A stretch of 64,000 bases of DNA from Qipengyuania sp. ABI-127-1. GTDB lineage: Bacteria > Pseudomonadota > Alphaproteobacteria > Sphingomonadales > Sphingomonadaceae. Made by a program: the position numbers and the translations under genes. The notes under the pieces were generated by a model, which ran no database searches, was not told the origin of the DNA, and saw nothing but the letters and a program-made list of their open reading frames with translations. This document shows, one piece after another, positions 54,390 through 63,059 of this stretch (its first letter is position 1; every line of letters starts with the position of its first letter). The DNA lies in the NCBI GenBank assembly GCA_022953095.1, contig JALJCR010000002.1, positions 186,001-250,000 of the forward strand. The letters run 5' to 3'.

Positions 54390-54470
54390 GTCATTGCGAG
54401 CGGCAAAGCCGCGCGGCAATCCAGAGTGGCACGGACCCGCCCTGGATTGCTTCGCTTCGCTCGCAATGAC
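54390..54470. repeat. REP-like inverted pair, GTCATTGCGAG family
   Basis: Left unit GTCATTGCGAGCGGCAAAGC followed by CGCGCGGCAATCCAG; right unit CTGGATTGCTTCGCTTCGCTCGCAATGAC, the two being inverted. This ATTGCGAGCG/GCAATCCAG pattern is the common REP seen across many alphaproteobacteria. It fills the gap between asparaginase and the convergent reductase gene. Confidence 0.8.
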
Positions 54471-54481
54471 TGTTTCGGGAG

Positions 54482-55600
54482 CTATCCGTTCGGCATGACG
54501 AGGTATTTCTCGCCCGTCTTCATCTGGCGATAGTCGAGAATCGCATCCTTGGTCAGCATGCCTTCGAGATCGACCTTGGTCTTGTAGCTGCTGGCGAAGG
54601 TCGTGGTGAGGTTGTCGAGCACACGCTTGCGCATCCGCATCACCGTGTCCATGCCCGCATGCTGCAGGAACGGGGTCAGCAGCCAGCCCGACAGCGTCCA
54701 GCCGAAGCCGTAGGAAGGCGTCAGCGTGGTCGGCGAGAAGTCGAGGCGGCCATAGATGAACATGCGCTTCGCCTGATTCGAACCGTAGCGCGAATATTCG
54801 GTCATCTTCGACACGGCGACCTGCTCCATCGCCTTGAAACAGGTGTCGACCATCTGGCCGCCGCCGATCGGGTCGAAGCCGTAGAAGGCGTCGGTCTCGT
54901 CGATGGTCGCCTTGAGGTTGGCGAAGAAGTTCTCGTCCGAAGAGTTGACCACGTGCTTCGCGCCGAGGCCGGTGAGCAGGTCGACATGCTCCTGCTTGCG
55001 CACGATGTTGACGAGATCGAGCCCGTCTTCCTGGCAGATCTTGACCAGCATCTGCCCAAGGTTCGATGCGCCGACCGTGTGCAGGATGGCCTTCTGGCCG
55101 TCCATCTTGGCGTTCTCGGCAAAACCCAGCGCGGTCATCGGATTGACGAAGCTCGATGCGCCGTCCTCTGCGGAATGGTCGCCCAGCGGTAGGCACATAG
55201 CGGCATCGGCGATGGCATATTCGGCATAGGCGCTCCCCGGCACGCAGGCGACGCGCTGGCCCATGAGGGCCTTGGCCATGTCGGAATCGCCCGTGGCGAC
55301 GACCGTGCCGGCACCTTCGTTGCCCGCTGGAAGCCGCTGGCCGTGGCGCGCCTTCTGCCCCGAATTGAACGGTTCGGGCATCTTGGCGACGACCTTGCCG
55401 GGCGAGTATTCGGCATTCTCGAAATCGGCCGCCCCGGTCAGGATTGCGAGGTCCGAAGGGTTGATCGGTGCAGCTTCCATCTTGACCAGCACCTGATTGC
55501 CCGTCGGATCGGGAAACTCGCTCTGTGCGATCTCGACCGTCAGCGTACCGTCGCTTTCAAGAGTGGTAAAAAGCTGCTTTCCGGTAGTCGGCATGTCCAT
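54482..55600 (-). CDS. Medium-chain dehydrogenase/reductase (quinone reductase-like)
   Basis: NAD(P)H-dependent MDR of 372 residues. The N-terminal GroES-like part has PINPSDLAILTG near residue 45 and GNEGAGTVV near residue 95; the Rossmann motif HTVGASNLGQML lies near residue 175, and DPIGGGQM near residue 245. Zinc-binding cysteines of alcohol dehydrogenases are absent, so it is the zinc-free quinone/enoyl reductase type. It converges on asparaginase. Substrate unknown. A second start at 55594 (MPTTGKQ) is possible. Confidence 0.88.
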   Translation of the reverse strand: MDMPTTGKQLFTTLESDGTLTVEIAQSEFPDPTGNQVLVKMEAAPINPSDLAILTGAADFENAEYSPGKVVAKMPEPFNSGQKARHGQRLPAGNEGAGTVVATGDSDMAKALMGQRVACVPGSAYAEYAIADAAMCLPLGDHSAEDGASSFVNPMTALGFAENAKMDGQKAILHTVGASNLGQMLVKICQEDGLDLVNIVRKQEHVDLLTGLGAKHVVNSSDENFFANLKATIDETDAFYGFDPIGGGQMVDTCFKAMEQVAVSKMTEYSRYGSNQAKRMFIYGRLDFSPTTLTPSYGFGWTLSGWLLTPFLQHAGMDTVMRMRKRVLDNLTTTFASSYKTKVDLEGMLTKDAILDYRQMKTGEKYLVMPNG

Positions 55601-55672
55601 CCTCCCTATTCGAATCCGGTTTACGGAGCATCGCTACGCCTCTCCCGCACACTTGGCTAGAGCGACGTTACG

Positions 55673-56434
55673 TCAAGTGTCTTCGGGATAGACCGCGCGG
55701 ACGAAATAGAGCCCATGCGGCGGGGCGTTGAGGCCGAGCGCCTGCCGGTCGCGCGCCGCCAGCGCCTCGGCCACCTGCTCCTCGCGCCAGCGGCCCATGC
55801 CGACCAGCGCGAGACAGCCGACCATGCTTCGGACCTGGTGGTGGAGGAAACTGCGCGCCTCGGCATGGATGCGAACCTCTTCGCCCCAAGGTGTTCTGGC
55901 GCGTTCGACGTCGAGTCGGTCGAGCGTCTTGACCGGACTGTCCGACTGGCAATGGACCGAGCGGAAGGTGGTGAAATCGTGAAGGCCCACCAGCGACTGC
56001 GCGGCAGCGTGCATCGCCTCGTGGTCGAGCTCCTGCGGGACCTGCCACAGCCGGTTCTTGTCCAGCGTCAGCGGCGCGCGGCGGTTGGCGATGCGATAGA
56101 CATAGGCGCGGCCCGTGCAGGAAAAGCGCGCGTGCCAGTCGTCCGGCACCACCTTGCAATGCGTCACCGCGATCGGATCGGGACGCAGGTGCGCGTTCAA
56201 TGCCTCCATCAGGCGATAGGGCGCGATGTCCTTCTCGATGTCCAAATGGCTGCGCATGGCGAGCGCGTGGACACCGGTATCGGTGCGCCCCGAACTGTGC
56301 AGCCGCACCTCTTCGCCCAGCACGCGAAAGGCGGCCTCCTCGACCGCCTGCTGCACGCTCGGCCCGTCCTTCTGGCGCTGGAGGCCGTAGAATGGCGTAC
56401 CGTCGAATTCGAGGGTAAGCGCGAAGCGGGTCAT
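55673..56434 (-). CDS. truA: tRNA pseudouridine(38-40) synthase TruA
   Basis: Makes pseudouridine at positions 38, 39 and 40 of tRNA anticodon stems. 253 residues. [12 protein letters not shown] near residue 10, catalytic Asp in [11 protein letters not shown] near residue 50, and the C-terminal [15 protein letters not shown] near residue 195. It is downstream of fmt on the minus strand, with a REP element in the gap; def-fmt-truA is a common order, here split by strand. Confidence 0.96.
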   Translation of the reverse strand: MTRFALTLEFDGTPFYGLQRQKDGPSVQQAVEEAAFRVLGEEVRLHSSGRTDTGVHALAMRSHLDIEKDIAPYRLMEALNAHLRPDPIAVTHCKVVPDDWHARFSCTGRAYVYRIANRRAPLTLDKNRLWQVPQELDHEAMHAAAQSLVGLHDFTTFRSVHCQSDSPVKTLDRLDVERARTPWGEEVRIHAEARSFLHHQVRSMVGCLALVGMGRWREEQVAEALAARDRQALGLNAPPHGLYFVRAVYPEDT

Positions 56435-56443
56435 GGCCTTGGT

Positions 56444-56523
56444 CCGTCATCCCAGCGAAAGCTGGGATCGCTCAATGCCTGGTGCCCGATCGAGGCCGAT
56501 CCCAGCTTTTTCTGGGATGACGG
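56444..56523. repeat. REP/BIME-like inverted pair, GAAA-tetraloop family, copy B
   Basis: Same family as 39560-39641: left unit CCGTCATCCCAGCGAAAGC followed by TGGGATCG, right unit the inverted GATCCCAGCTTTTTCTGGGATGACGG. The right half has an altered loop (TTTTTC). It fills the fmt-truA gap. Confidence 0.85.
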
Positions 56524-56537
56524 AAGGGGGGGATTGG

Positions 56538-57446
56538 TCACGCCAGCGTGGTCCCCTTCGTTACGGGATTGCCGCGCAGGAAGGTGTCGAGGTCCATCTT
56601 GGGCTTGCCCGCGCGCTGGAGTTCGACGGGGCGGATCGCACCTTCGGAGCAGGCGATGGAGAGCCGTTCGTCGAGCACTTCGCCGGGCTTGCCCGAACCG
56701 TGCGCCACTTCGGCGCGCAGGACCTTTACCCGCACGCCCTCCACTTCGAACCAGGCGCCGGGGAAGGGCGAGAGGCCGTGGATATGGCGCACGACCTCCC
56801 GTGCCGGGCGGTCCCAGTCGATCCGCGCTTCGGCCTTGTCGATCTTGGCGGCATAAGTCGCCTCGTCGTCGTCCTGCTCCAGCGGATGCAGCATTTCGAG
56901 GTCGATCAGCGTGCCCACCATCAGCTGGGCGCCGATTTCGGCCAATTCCTCGGTCAGTTCGCCGGTCGTCTTGTCCTCGATCGGGGTGCGCGCCATCGTC
57001 AGCATCGGGCCGGTGTCGAGGCCGGCCTCCATCTGCATGATCGTGACGCCGGTCACCGGGTCGCCCGCCATCACCGCGCGGTGAATTGGCGCCGCCCCGC
57101 GCCAGCGCGGCAGGATCGAGGCGTGGACGTTGAGGCAGCCGTATTTCGGCGCATCGAGCACCGCTTGCGGCAGGATCAGGCCATAGGCGGCGACCACCGC
57201 CACGTCGGCGTCGAGCGCGGCGAAAGCCTCCTGCTCCTCCGCTGATTTGAGCGACTTGGGATGCCGCACCTCGATTCCCAGATCGCTGGCGCGCTGGTGC
57301 ACCGGCGTCTTCGTCAGCTCCTTGCCGCGCCTGCCGCCCGGGCGCGGCGGCTGGGTATAGACGCACACCACCTCATGCGCCGCATCGACCAGCGCCTGCA
57401 GCGTTGGCACCGCGAAATCGGGCGATCCCATGAAGATAATGCGCAT
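56538..57446 (-). CDS. fmt: Methionyl-tRNA formyltransferase
   Basis: Formylates initiator methionyl-tRNA with 10-formyl-THF. 302 residues from ATG 57446 ([14 protein letters not shown]). The THF/active-site stretch [20 protein letters not shown] near residue 105 holds the catalytic Asn-His, with Asp in [18 protein letters not shown] near residue 140. The C-terminal OB domain contains [14 protein letters not shown]. Divergent from recR by 43 bases. Def at 58.3 kb removes the formyl group. Confidence 0.97.
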   Translation of the reverse strand: MRIIFMGSPDFAVPTLQALVDAAHEVVCVYTQPPRPGGRRGKELTKTPVHQRASDLGIEVRHPKSLKSAEEQEAFAALDADVAVVAAYGLILPQAVLDAPKYGCLNVHASILPRWRGAAPIHRAVMAGDPVTGVTIMQMEAGLDTGPMLTMARTPIEDKTTGELTEELAEIGAQLMVGTLIDLEMLHPLEQDDDEATYAAKIDKAEARIDWDRPAREVVRHIHGLSPFPGAWFEVEGVRVKVLRAEVAHGSGKPGEVLDERLSIACSEGAIRPVELQRAGKPKMDLDTFLRGNPVTKGTTLA

Positions 57447-57489
57447 GACGGCCTTTCTCTGTTTCGCTGCGGCCCCTATCTGTCGCCTC

Positions 57490-58086
57490 ATGGCATCGCA
57501 AGAGATCGAGACGCTGGCCGCCGCGCTGGCACGGCTGCCCGGCCTCGGCCCGCGTTCGGCGCGGCGCGCCGTGCTGTGGCTGGTCAAACGCCGCGAAAGC
57601 GCGCTGCCCGCGCTGCTCGAGGCCCTGGCCACCGTCGGCGAGGCGCTGGTCGAATGCGAGACCTGCGGCAATGTCGACACCACCAACCCCTGCGGCATCT
57701 GCGCCGACCCGCGCCGCGACCTGAAATCGCTCTGCGTGGTCGAGGATGTGGCTGACCTTTGGGCGCTCGACCGGGCAAAGCTCTTCACCGGAAGATATCA
57801 TGTGCTCGGCGGCAAGCTGTCCGCGCTCGACGGTGTGCGGCCGGAGGACCTCAATATCGCATCGCTGATGGCGCGGGTGGAAGAAGGCGGAGTGGATGAG
57901 ATCGTCCTCGCCATGAACGCGACGCTCGAAGGCCAGACCACCGCGCATTACCTCGCCGAACGGCTGGAGGAGCATCCCGTGCGGATCACGCAGCTTGCCC
58001 ACGGCCTGCCGGTCGGCGGCGAGCTCGACTACCTTGACGAAGGTACGCTGGCGCAGGCGTTGAGAGCCAGAAGGCCGGTGGGGTAG
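57490..58086 (+). CDS. recR: Recombination mediator RecR
   Basis: Component of RecFOR, which loads RecA on gapped DNA. 198 residues, the usual length, from ATG 57490 ([13 protein letters not shown]). The HhH region [19 protein letters not shown] near residue 12-30, a four-cysteine zinc site [16 protein letters not shown] near residue 55, and Toprim [14 protein letters not shown] near residue 80 are visible. An earlier ATG at 57430 would overlap the fmt 5' end. A hairpin follows its stop. Confidence 0.95.
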   Translation: MASQEIETLAAALARLPGLGPRSARRAVLWLVKRRESALPALLEALATVGEALVECETCGNVDTTNPCGICADPRRDLKSLCVVEDVADLWALDRAKLFTGRYHVLGGKLSALDGVRPEDLNIASLMARVEEGGVDEIVLAMNATLEGQTTAHYLAERLEEHPVRITQLAHGLPVGGELDYLDEGTLAQALRARRPVG

Positions 58087-58101
58087 GTTTTTGTCGGGTA
58101 C

Positions 58102-58123
58102 GCCTTCGACCTCCGTCGAAGGC
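58102..58123. terminator. Hairpin after recR
   Basis: Perfect nine-base stem GCCTTCGAC / GTCGAAGGC with loop CTCC, 16 bases after the recR stop and preceded by TTTTTG on the plus strand. No T-run after it, so termination strength is unclear. Confidence 0.55.
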
Positions 58124-58214
58124 TTGCGGCACCGGCCCACGCCCCCACCCGGCCATCCACGGCACGGTATCTTATGGGTGGCCGGGTGGGGGCGTGGGCC
58201 GGTGCAGCCGCAAG
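58123..58214. repeat. Long palindrome with conserved 15-base loop, copy 2
   Basis: A stem of 29 bases (58131-58159 with 58175-58203, one G-T) plus eight more outer pairs (58123-58130 with 58207-58214, bulge GCA) encloses the 15-base loop CGGCACGGTATCTTA. Nine of 15 loop positions match the loop at 7292-7306 and most changes are transitions. The inner stem CCCGGCCAYCCA is shared. It stands in the recR-def gap and leaves little room for a def promoter. Confidence 0.8.
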
Positions 58215-58298
58215 GGAAGCGCGGAGGCGTTTCCCGCACGCAATGAACTCACGCAACGAACAATTGAAGAATCCCGCGCTCGCGACTATCTGGCCCAC

Positions 58299-58871
58299 AT
58301 GGCTATCCGTGAAATCCTCGAAGTGCCGGACCCCCGGCTTAAGACCGTGTCGACCAGGGTCGAACCCGACGAATTCGGCGACGACTTGAACACCCTCGTC
58401 TCCGATATGTTCGAAACCATGTATGCCGCGCCCGGCATCGGCCTTGCCGCGATTCAGGTCGGTGTGCCCAAGCGCGTGCTGGTGATCGACCTCCAGCCCG
58501 AGGATACCGACGCCGAGCCCGAACCGTGCAACCATGACGGTCACGAGCACGTGCACTATCCGGTGAAGAAGGAACCGCGCGTCTTCATCAATCCGGAAAT
58601 CCTCGATCCGGCGGATGAACTGGCGACCTACCAGGAAGGCTGTCTCTCGGTCCCCGACATCTTCGCCGATGTCGACCGCCCGGCAACCTGTCGCGTGCGC
58701 TACCAGGACCTCGAGGGCGAGACCCATGAAGAAGACTTGGACGGGCTGATGGCCACCTGCATCCAGCACGAGATGGACCACCTCGAGGGCATTCTCTTCA
58801 TCGACCACCTCTCGCGCCTCAAGCGCAACATGGCGCTGAAGAAGCTCAAAAAGCTGCGCGAAGCGGCGTAA
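58299..58871 (+). CDS. def: Peptide deformylase
   Basis: Metalloenzyme that removes the N-formyl group from nascent proteins. 190 residues from ATG 58299 (MAIREILEVPDPRL). The three family motifs are present: GIGLAAIQVG near residue 48, EGCLSVP near residue 112, and the metal-binding HEMDHLEG near residue 158. An acidic insertion with NHDGHEHVHYP near residue 80 is longer than in E. coli Def. Works with fmt and map of this window. No strong ribosome binding site is seen. Confidence 0.96.
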   Translation: MAIREILEVPDPRLKTVSTRVEPDEFGDDLNTLVSDMFETMYAAPGIGLAAIQVGVPKRVLVIDLQPEDTDAEPEPCNHDGHEHVHYPVKKEPRVFINPEILDPADELATYQEGCLSVPDIFADVDRPATCRVRYQDLEGETHEEDLDGLMATCIQHEMDHLEGILFIDHLSRLKRNMALKKLKKLREAA

Positions 58872-58900
58872 GGTCGGCAGTCTTTCCAGCAACTCTTTGA

Positions 58901-58996
58901 TCGTCACCCCGGACTTGATCCGGGGTCCCGCTTTTCTTCGAACCACCCGTCGCACCGAAAGTAAGCCTGACCCCGGCTCGGAGGCCGGGGCGACGA
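58901..58996. repeat. REP-like inverted pair, CCCCGG family
   Basis: Left unit TCGTCACCCCGGACTTGATC followed by CGGGGTCC; right unit GACCCCGGCTCGGAGGCCGG followed by GGCGACGA, inverted and imperfect. It lies between def and rmuC. The CGTCA/TGACG-like outer ends resemble those of the other REP units in the window. Confidence 0.75.
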
Positions 58997-59055
58997 TTGT
59001 GGGTAGGGTGGTCGAGGGGCTGGCGTTCCCTCTCCGTTCCGCCTAATGTCACGCG

Positions 59056-60546
59056 ATGGATCCCGCAATTCTCGCCATCATCGCGCTCGTTCTCGGCCTC
59101 GCGCTGGGCTATTTTCTCGGCCACCGCTTCGGCTCGGCGCCCGCCAAGGACTGGCAGGCCCGGCACGGCGAAAGCGAGACGCGCGCCAAGGAGCTCGACG
59201 AGAAGTTTCGCAAGGCGATCGTCGATCTCGAAAACGCTAGTGTGCGCGCCGATCGCGCGGATGCGCTCGATGCGGAGCTGCGCGAGACGCGCGAAAAACA
59301 CGAACGCGCGCTCGACGCGATACGTACCGAAAAGAGTGCTCTAGCCTCGGAGCTTAATGCCCTGAAGAGCGGCACCGCTGCGCGCGAAAAGGCCCTTGAA
59401 GAGCGCTATGCGGAGCGTGAGAGGCAATTCGAGCGCGAGCTGGCTCGCTTGATCGAAGCCGAGGAGAAGCTGCAAGCCAAGTTCGGAGAGATCGGGGAGA
59501 AAATGCTGGCTGGCGCGCAGTCGAAGTTTCTCGAGGGGGCTGGTGCTCACCTCGCCAATCTCAACAAGGAAAGCCTAGCGGAACTCGAAAAAAAGGCCGG
59601 TCCCATTAGTCGGACGCTAGAGGACTATCGCAAGCGAGTGGAAGAGTTGGAGAAAGGCCGATCGGAAGCTTGGCATCAGCTTCAGGGGGTCATCGGGGAG
59701 GTCAAGGCAGGGCAGCGAGAGGTGATAGATGGGGCGCGGCAGATCACCACTACCCTGCAGGGGGCCACCAAAGCGCGCGGCGATTGGGGTGAGCTACAAT
59801 TGGAAAATCTCCTCGAAAGTTGTGGTCTCACCGATCGAACCGACTTTCGTCGGGAAGTTAATGTTAAAGATGACGATGGCAGGGATCTGCGCCCAGATGC
59901 GATCATCAACATTCCCGGCGGACGAAAGCTGATCGTCGACGTAAAAAACGTCTTCAACACGTATAAGGAAGCCAACGAGGCTGAGACCGAAGAGCAACGG
60001 TCCGTATTGCTCGCGAAACATGCGCGCGAGCTTCGTGGACACGTTCAGGCGCTCGCAGCAAAACGCTATCAGGACAGTGTGGAAGGGTCGGCAGATTTCG
60101 TCATCTTGTTCGTCCCTGGCGAGCATGTCCTTTATGCGGCATTGACTCAAAGCGAGGACCTGCTGGACTTTGCGCTCCGCCAGAACGTGGTACTGTCGAG
60201 CCCGCTCAACTTCATGTCCATTGCAATGACGGTCGCGACGGTATGGCGGCAGGCTGGCGTGCAGGCGGATGCGCAGGAAATCGCGAAACTGGGCAAGGAA
60301 CTCTACGACCGGCTCGGTGTGGTCGCGGGCTACCTGTCCAACCTGCGCCGCGATTTGGGCAAAGCCAACAATAGCTTTGACTCGCTGGTAGGTTCTTTCG
60401 ACACCAATCTGCGCCGCACCGGCGAGCGCTTCGAGGCTCTCAGCATCGACACGTCGGCTAAGGATTTGTCGGAAGCGCTTCCGCTCAACAAGCAGCCGCG
60501 GCGACTAGCTAACTTTGCGGACGAAGGTCATGAGGACGGAGAATAA
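59056..60546 (+). CDS. rmuC: DNA recombination protein RmuC
   Basis: Membrane-anchored protein with a restriction-endonuclease-like fold, said to limit inversions in E. coli. 496 residues. N-terminal membrane segment near residues 4-22 (ILAIIALVLGLALGYFLG), then a coiled coil to about residue 220 (many Glu/Arg heptads), then the RmuC domain with RGDWGELQLENLLESCGL near residue 235 and LIVDVKNVFNTY near residue 300. Codons from about 59.5 to 60.15 kb use more A/T endings than the gene's ends. Its stop abuts the stop of the convergent methyltransferase gene. Confidence 0.93.
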   Translation: MDPAILAIIALVLGLALGYFLGHRFGSAPAKDWQARHGESETRAKELDEKFRKAIVDLENASVRADRADALDAELRETREKHERALDAIRTEKSALASELNALKSGTAAREKALEERYAERERQFERELARLIEAEEKLQAKFGEIGEKMLAGAQSKFLEGAGAHLANLNKESLAELEKKAGPISRTLEDYRKRVEELEKGRSEAWHQLQGVIGEVKAGQREVIDGARQITTTLQGATKARGDWGELQLENLLESCGLTDRTDFRREVNVKDDDGRDLRPDAIINIPGGRKLIVDVKNVFNTYKEANEAETEEQRSVLLAKHARELRGHVQALAAKRYQDSVEGSADFVILFVPGEHVLYAALTQSEDLLDFALRQNVVLSSPLNFMSIAMTVATVWRQAGVQADAQEIAKLGKELYDRLGVVAGYLSNLRRDLGKANNSFDSLVGSFDTNLRRTGERFEALSIDTSAKDLSEALPLNKQPRRLANFADEGHEDGE

Positions 60547-61365
60547 CTATCCCTCCAACCCCGCCAACACCTCATACCCAAGCACCGCCGCCGCTACCGC
60601 CGCGTTGAGGCTGTCGGCGCGGCCTTTCATCGGCATGGTGACGCGCAGGTCGCAGGCCATCTCGTACTGTTCGGGCAGGCCGCGGCTTTCATTGCCGACC
60701 ATCACGAAGCAGGGCGCAGTGTAGGGCGCACCGCGATAAGGTTGGGCATCGCGCAGGGATGCGGCGACAAGCTGGCCGCCCTGTTGGCCTGGTACGCTGC
60801 GCAGCCAGCTTTCGAAATCGCTCCATTCGGCGCGGGCAATGCGCTGTGTGAACACGGCGCCCATGCTGGCGCGCACCGCCTCCACGCTGAAGGGATCGGC
60901 GCAATCGTCGATCAGGATCAGCCCGCCCCCTCCGATGGCATCGCCCGTGCGCAGCATTGTGCCCAGATTACCCGGATCGCGCAGCGCCTGCGCGACCAGC
61001 CAGATATCGGCGCTGCTCCGGTCGAGCGCGGCAAGCGAGGTGTCGAATTCCGCGAACACGCCCGCAACCGCCTGCGGATTGTCCTTGCCGGTGATCTTGG
61101 CGAGGATGTCGGGCGTGGTTTCGATAATCTCGCCGCCGCTGGCCTCGACCGCGGTTTCGAGCGCGGACAGCAGCGGATGCGGATCGCGCCGGTCGGCCAG
61201 CACCAGCACTTCGGGCACATGGCCGCACTCGCGCGCGTCGGTCAGCAGGCGCAGCCCTTCGGCGAGGAATTTACCTGCCAGCTTGCGATGCTTCTTCTCG
61301 CGCAGGGCGCGCAGCGCCTTGACGGTCGGATTGGAAAACCCGGTTATGTGGCGGCGCTCGGCCAT
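60547..61365 (-). CDS. RNA 2'-O-ribose methyltransferase, SpoU/TrmH family
   Basis: SAM-dependent knot-fold RNA methyltransferase of 272 residues. Motif 1 LRDPGNLGTMLRTGDA near residue 125, motif 2 VMVGNESRGLPEQY near residue 215 and motif 3 MPMKGRADSLNAAVAA near residue 240 are all present; the N-terminal part with NPTVKALRALREKKHRK is the RNA-binding substrate domain. Target rRNA or tRNA site is not readable. Not clearly linked to the PTS genes that follow downstream on the same strand further right. Confidence 0.92.
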   Translation of the reverse strand: MAERRHITGFSNPTVKALRALREKKHRKLAGKFLAEGLRLLTDARECGHVPEVLVLADRRDPHPLLSALETAVEASGGEIIETTPDILAKITGKDNPQAVAGVFAEFDTSLAALDRSSADIWLVAQALRDPGNLGTMLRTGDAIGGGGLILIDDCADPFSVEAVRASMGAVFTQRIARAEWSDFESWLRSVPGQQGGQLVAASLRDAQPYRGAPYTAPCFVMVGNESRGLPEQYEMACDLRVTMPMKGRADSLNAAVAAAVLGYEVLAGLEG

Positions 61366-61369
61366 GATC

Positions 61370-61648
61370 CTACGGCTCCCCGAAACCGTCCTCGATCATG
61401 GCGGATAGTTCGGCCATCACTGCTTCGGCATTGTCGCCCGCAACGATCAGGTCGACCGTATCGCCCTTGGCCGCGCCCAGCATCATCAGCCCGAGGATCG
61501 ACCCGCCGGCTGCCTCGTTCTCGCCCTTGGCCACACGCACGGTGCAGCCATTGGGCAGTTCGGCCACGGCATTGACGAATTTTGCGCTGGCCCGCGCGTG
61601 CAAGCCGCGCTGGTTGACCACTTCGATGCTCTTGCGCAGCTCGCTCAA
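61370..61648 (-). CDS. ptsH: Phosphocarrier protein HPr
   Basis: Small PTS phosphocarrier of 92 residues. The phospho-His is in NQRGLHARASAK near residue 16 (His at about 17) and the regulatory serine motif is AGGSILGLMMLG near residue 48. Together with a EIIA-man-type protein, HprK and ChvG but no sugar-specific EIIBC here, it likely works as a regulatory PTS. Starts four bases inside the end of the EIIA gene. Confidence 0.95.
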   Translation of the reverse strand: MSELRKSIEVVNQRGLHARASAKFVNAVAELPNGCTVRVAKGENEAAGGSILGLMMLGAAKGDTVDLIVAGDNAEAVMAELSAMIEDGFGEP

Positions 61649-62070
61649 GAGGCTTTCCGTGCGCTTTCGAGGTCCTGGCCGAGGAACTCGCTGGCAACGG
61701 TGATGTAATTGCGACCGGCGGTCTGCGCGGCGTTCACCGCATCGACCACATTCATGCTTTTGCGTGCGCCTGCCAGACGGATGAGCATCGGCAGGTTGAT
61801 GCCTGCGATCACTTCGATGTGGCCGGTGTCGAGCAGCGAGATGGCGAGGTTGGAAGGCGTGCCGCCGAACAGATCGGTCAGGATGATCGCGCCCGCGCCG
61901 GTATCCACCTGCTTGATCGCGTCGGCGATATCCGCGCGGCGTTGTTCCATATCGTCATTGGGGCCGATACAGATGGTGGCCACGCCTTCCTGCTTGCCGA
62001 CCACATGCTCCATCGCATCGATGAAGTGTTCGGCCAGTCTGCCGTGGGTGACGAGGATCATGCCGATCAT
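61645..62070 (-). CDS. PTS EIIA component, mannose/fructose family
   Basis: A 141-residue EIIA-man-like domain. Phospho-His is in MILVTHGRLAEHF near residue 9; LTDLFGGTPSNLA near residue 65 is a typical loop. No EIIB, EIIC or EIID sits next to it, as in the regulatory PTS of alphaproteobacteria that senses phosphoenolpyruvate or nitrogen state. Overlaps ptsH by four bases; a 71-base gap divides it from rapZ. Confidence 0.94.
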   Translation of the reverse strand: MIGMILVTHGRLAEHFIDAMEHVVGKQEGVATICIGPNDDMEQRRADIADAIKQVDTGAGAIILTDLFGGTPSNLAISLLDTGHIEVIAGINLPMLIRLAGARKSMNVVDAVNAAQTAGRNYITVASEFLGQDLESARKAS

Positions 62071-62141
62071 GCAGCTTCAGTTCCGTTTACGATGCCGAAG
62101 GATATGCGTGCTTGGCGCTTAACCATTCCTTGCCCCGGGGT

Positions 62142-63047
62142 CTAGCGTCGCTCGAGCGGGTCGGCGGGACGCGAACCGAGATTTCGGTGGATGACCGTGG
62201 GCGAAAATCCCGCCTTGCGCAAGGCTTCGGCTGCACGCTCTGCACTATAGACCGAGCGATGCCGACCGCCGGTACAGCCGAAAGCGATGTTGAGATAGCT
62301 ACGTCCCTGCGCCGTATAACGCGGCATGACTTCGTACAGCAGCTCGAGAATCCGTTTGAAAGCCGGGGCGAAGGCGGGGTCGGCGGAAATGTGCTTGCCC
62401 ACGGCCTTGTCCAATCCGGTTTTCTCGCGCAGCCCTTCGACCCAGTGCGGATTGTCGAGAAACCGCATGTCGAACAGCAAATCGGCCAGCGGCGGCATGC
62501 CACGGGCGAAACCGAAGCTGGAAATGGTCACGGTCATGTTGCCCTCGGCATGGGCCGCAAACCGTTCACGCACGAGCTGCTGCAAATGATTGGTCGCGTA
62601 ATCGGTCGTGTCGATGACGATATCGGCCCAGCGGCGCAGCGGCTCCAGCAGTTCGCGCTCTGCCTTGATCCCGTCGAGTGCGGGCCGACCGCGCGCCATC
62701 GGGTGTGGCCGCCGGGTTTCGTTGTAGCGTCGCTGCAATTCGGCACTGGAGCAATCGATAAAGAGAGCGGTGAGTTCGACATCTTCCCGCGCTTCGAACT
62801 GCTTGCACATTTCGATGATTTCGGCGGGGACGAAACCGCGCGTGCGCGAATCGAAGCCGATCGCCAAGGGCGTGTCGCTGACGGTGCCGCCCTCGCTCGC
62901 GACGAGACCGCCGAGCAGACGGATCGGAAAATTGTCGATCGTCTCCCAGCCCAGATCCTCGAGCACTTGCAATGCGGTGGTCTTGCCCGCGCCCGACAGA
63001 CCGGTGACGAGCAGGATACGCTGGGGGGGAATCGATTCGTCGGCCAT
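62142..63047 (-). CDS. rapZ: RNase adapter / nucleotide-binding protein RapZ
   Basis: P-loop protein of the YvcJ/RapZ family, which in enteric bacteria targets the GlmZ RNA for RNase E to control GlcN6P synthase. 301 residues. Walker A VTGLSGAGKTTALQ near residue 14, GFDSRTRGF near residue 65, ELQRRYNETRRPHP near residue 100 and the C-terminal domain with FGCTGGRHRSVYSAE near residue 260. In alphaproteobacteria its role is less clear; position next to HprK and EIIA is conserved. Confidence 0.94.
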   Translation of the reverse strand: MADESIPPQRILLVTGLSGAGKTTALQVLEDLGWETIDNFPIRLLGGLVASEGGTVSDTPLAIGFDSRTRGFVPAEIIEMCKQFEAREDVELTALFIDCSSAELQRRYNETRRPHPMARGRPALDGIKAERELLEPLRRWADIVIDTTDYATNHLQQLVRERFAAHAEGNMTVTISSFGFARGMPPLADLLFDMRFLDNPHWVEGLREKTGLDKAVGKHISADPAFAPAFKRILELLYEVMPRYTAQGRSYLNIAFGCTGGRHRSVYSAERAAEALRKAGFSPTVIHRNLGSRPADPLERR

Positions 63048-63059
63048 CAGCGGCGGTGC

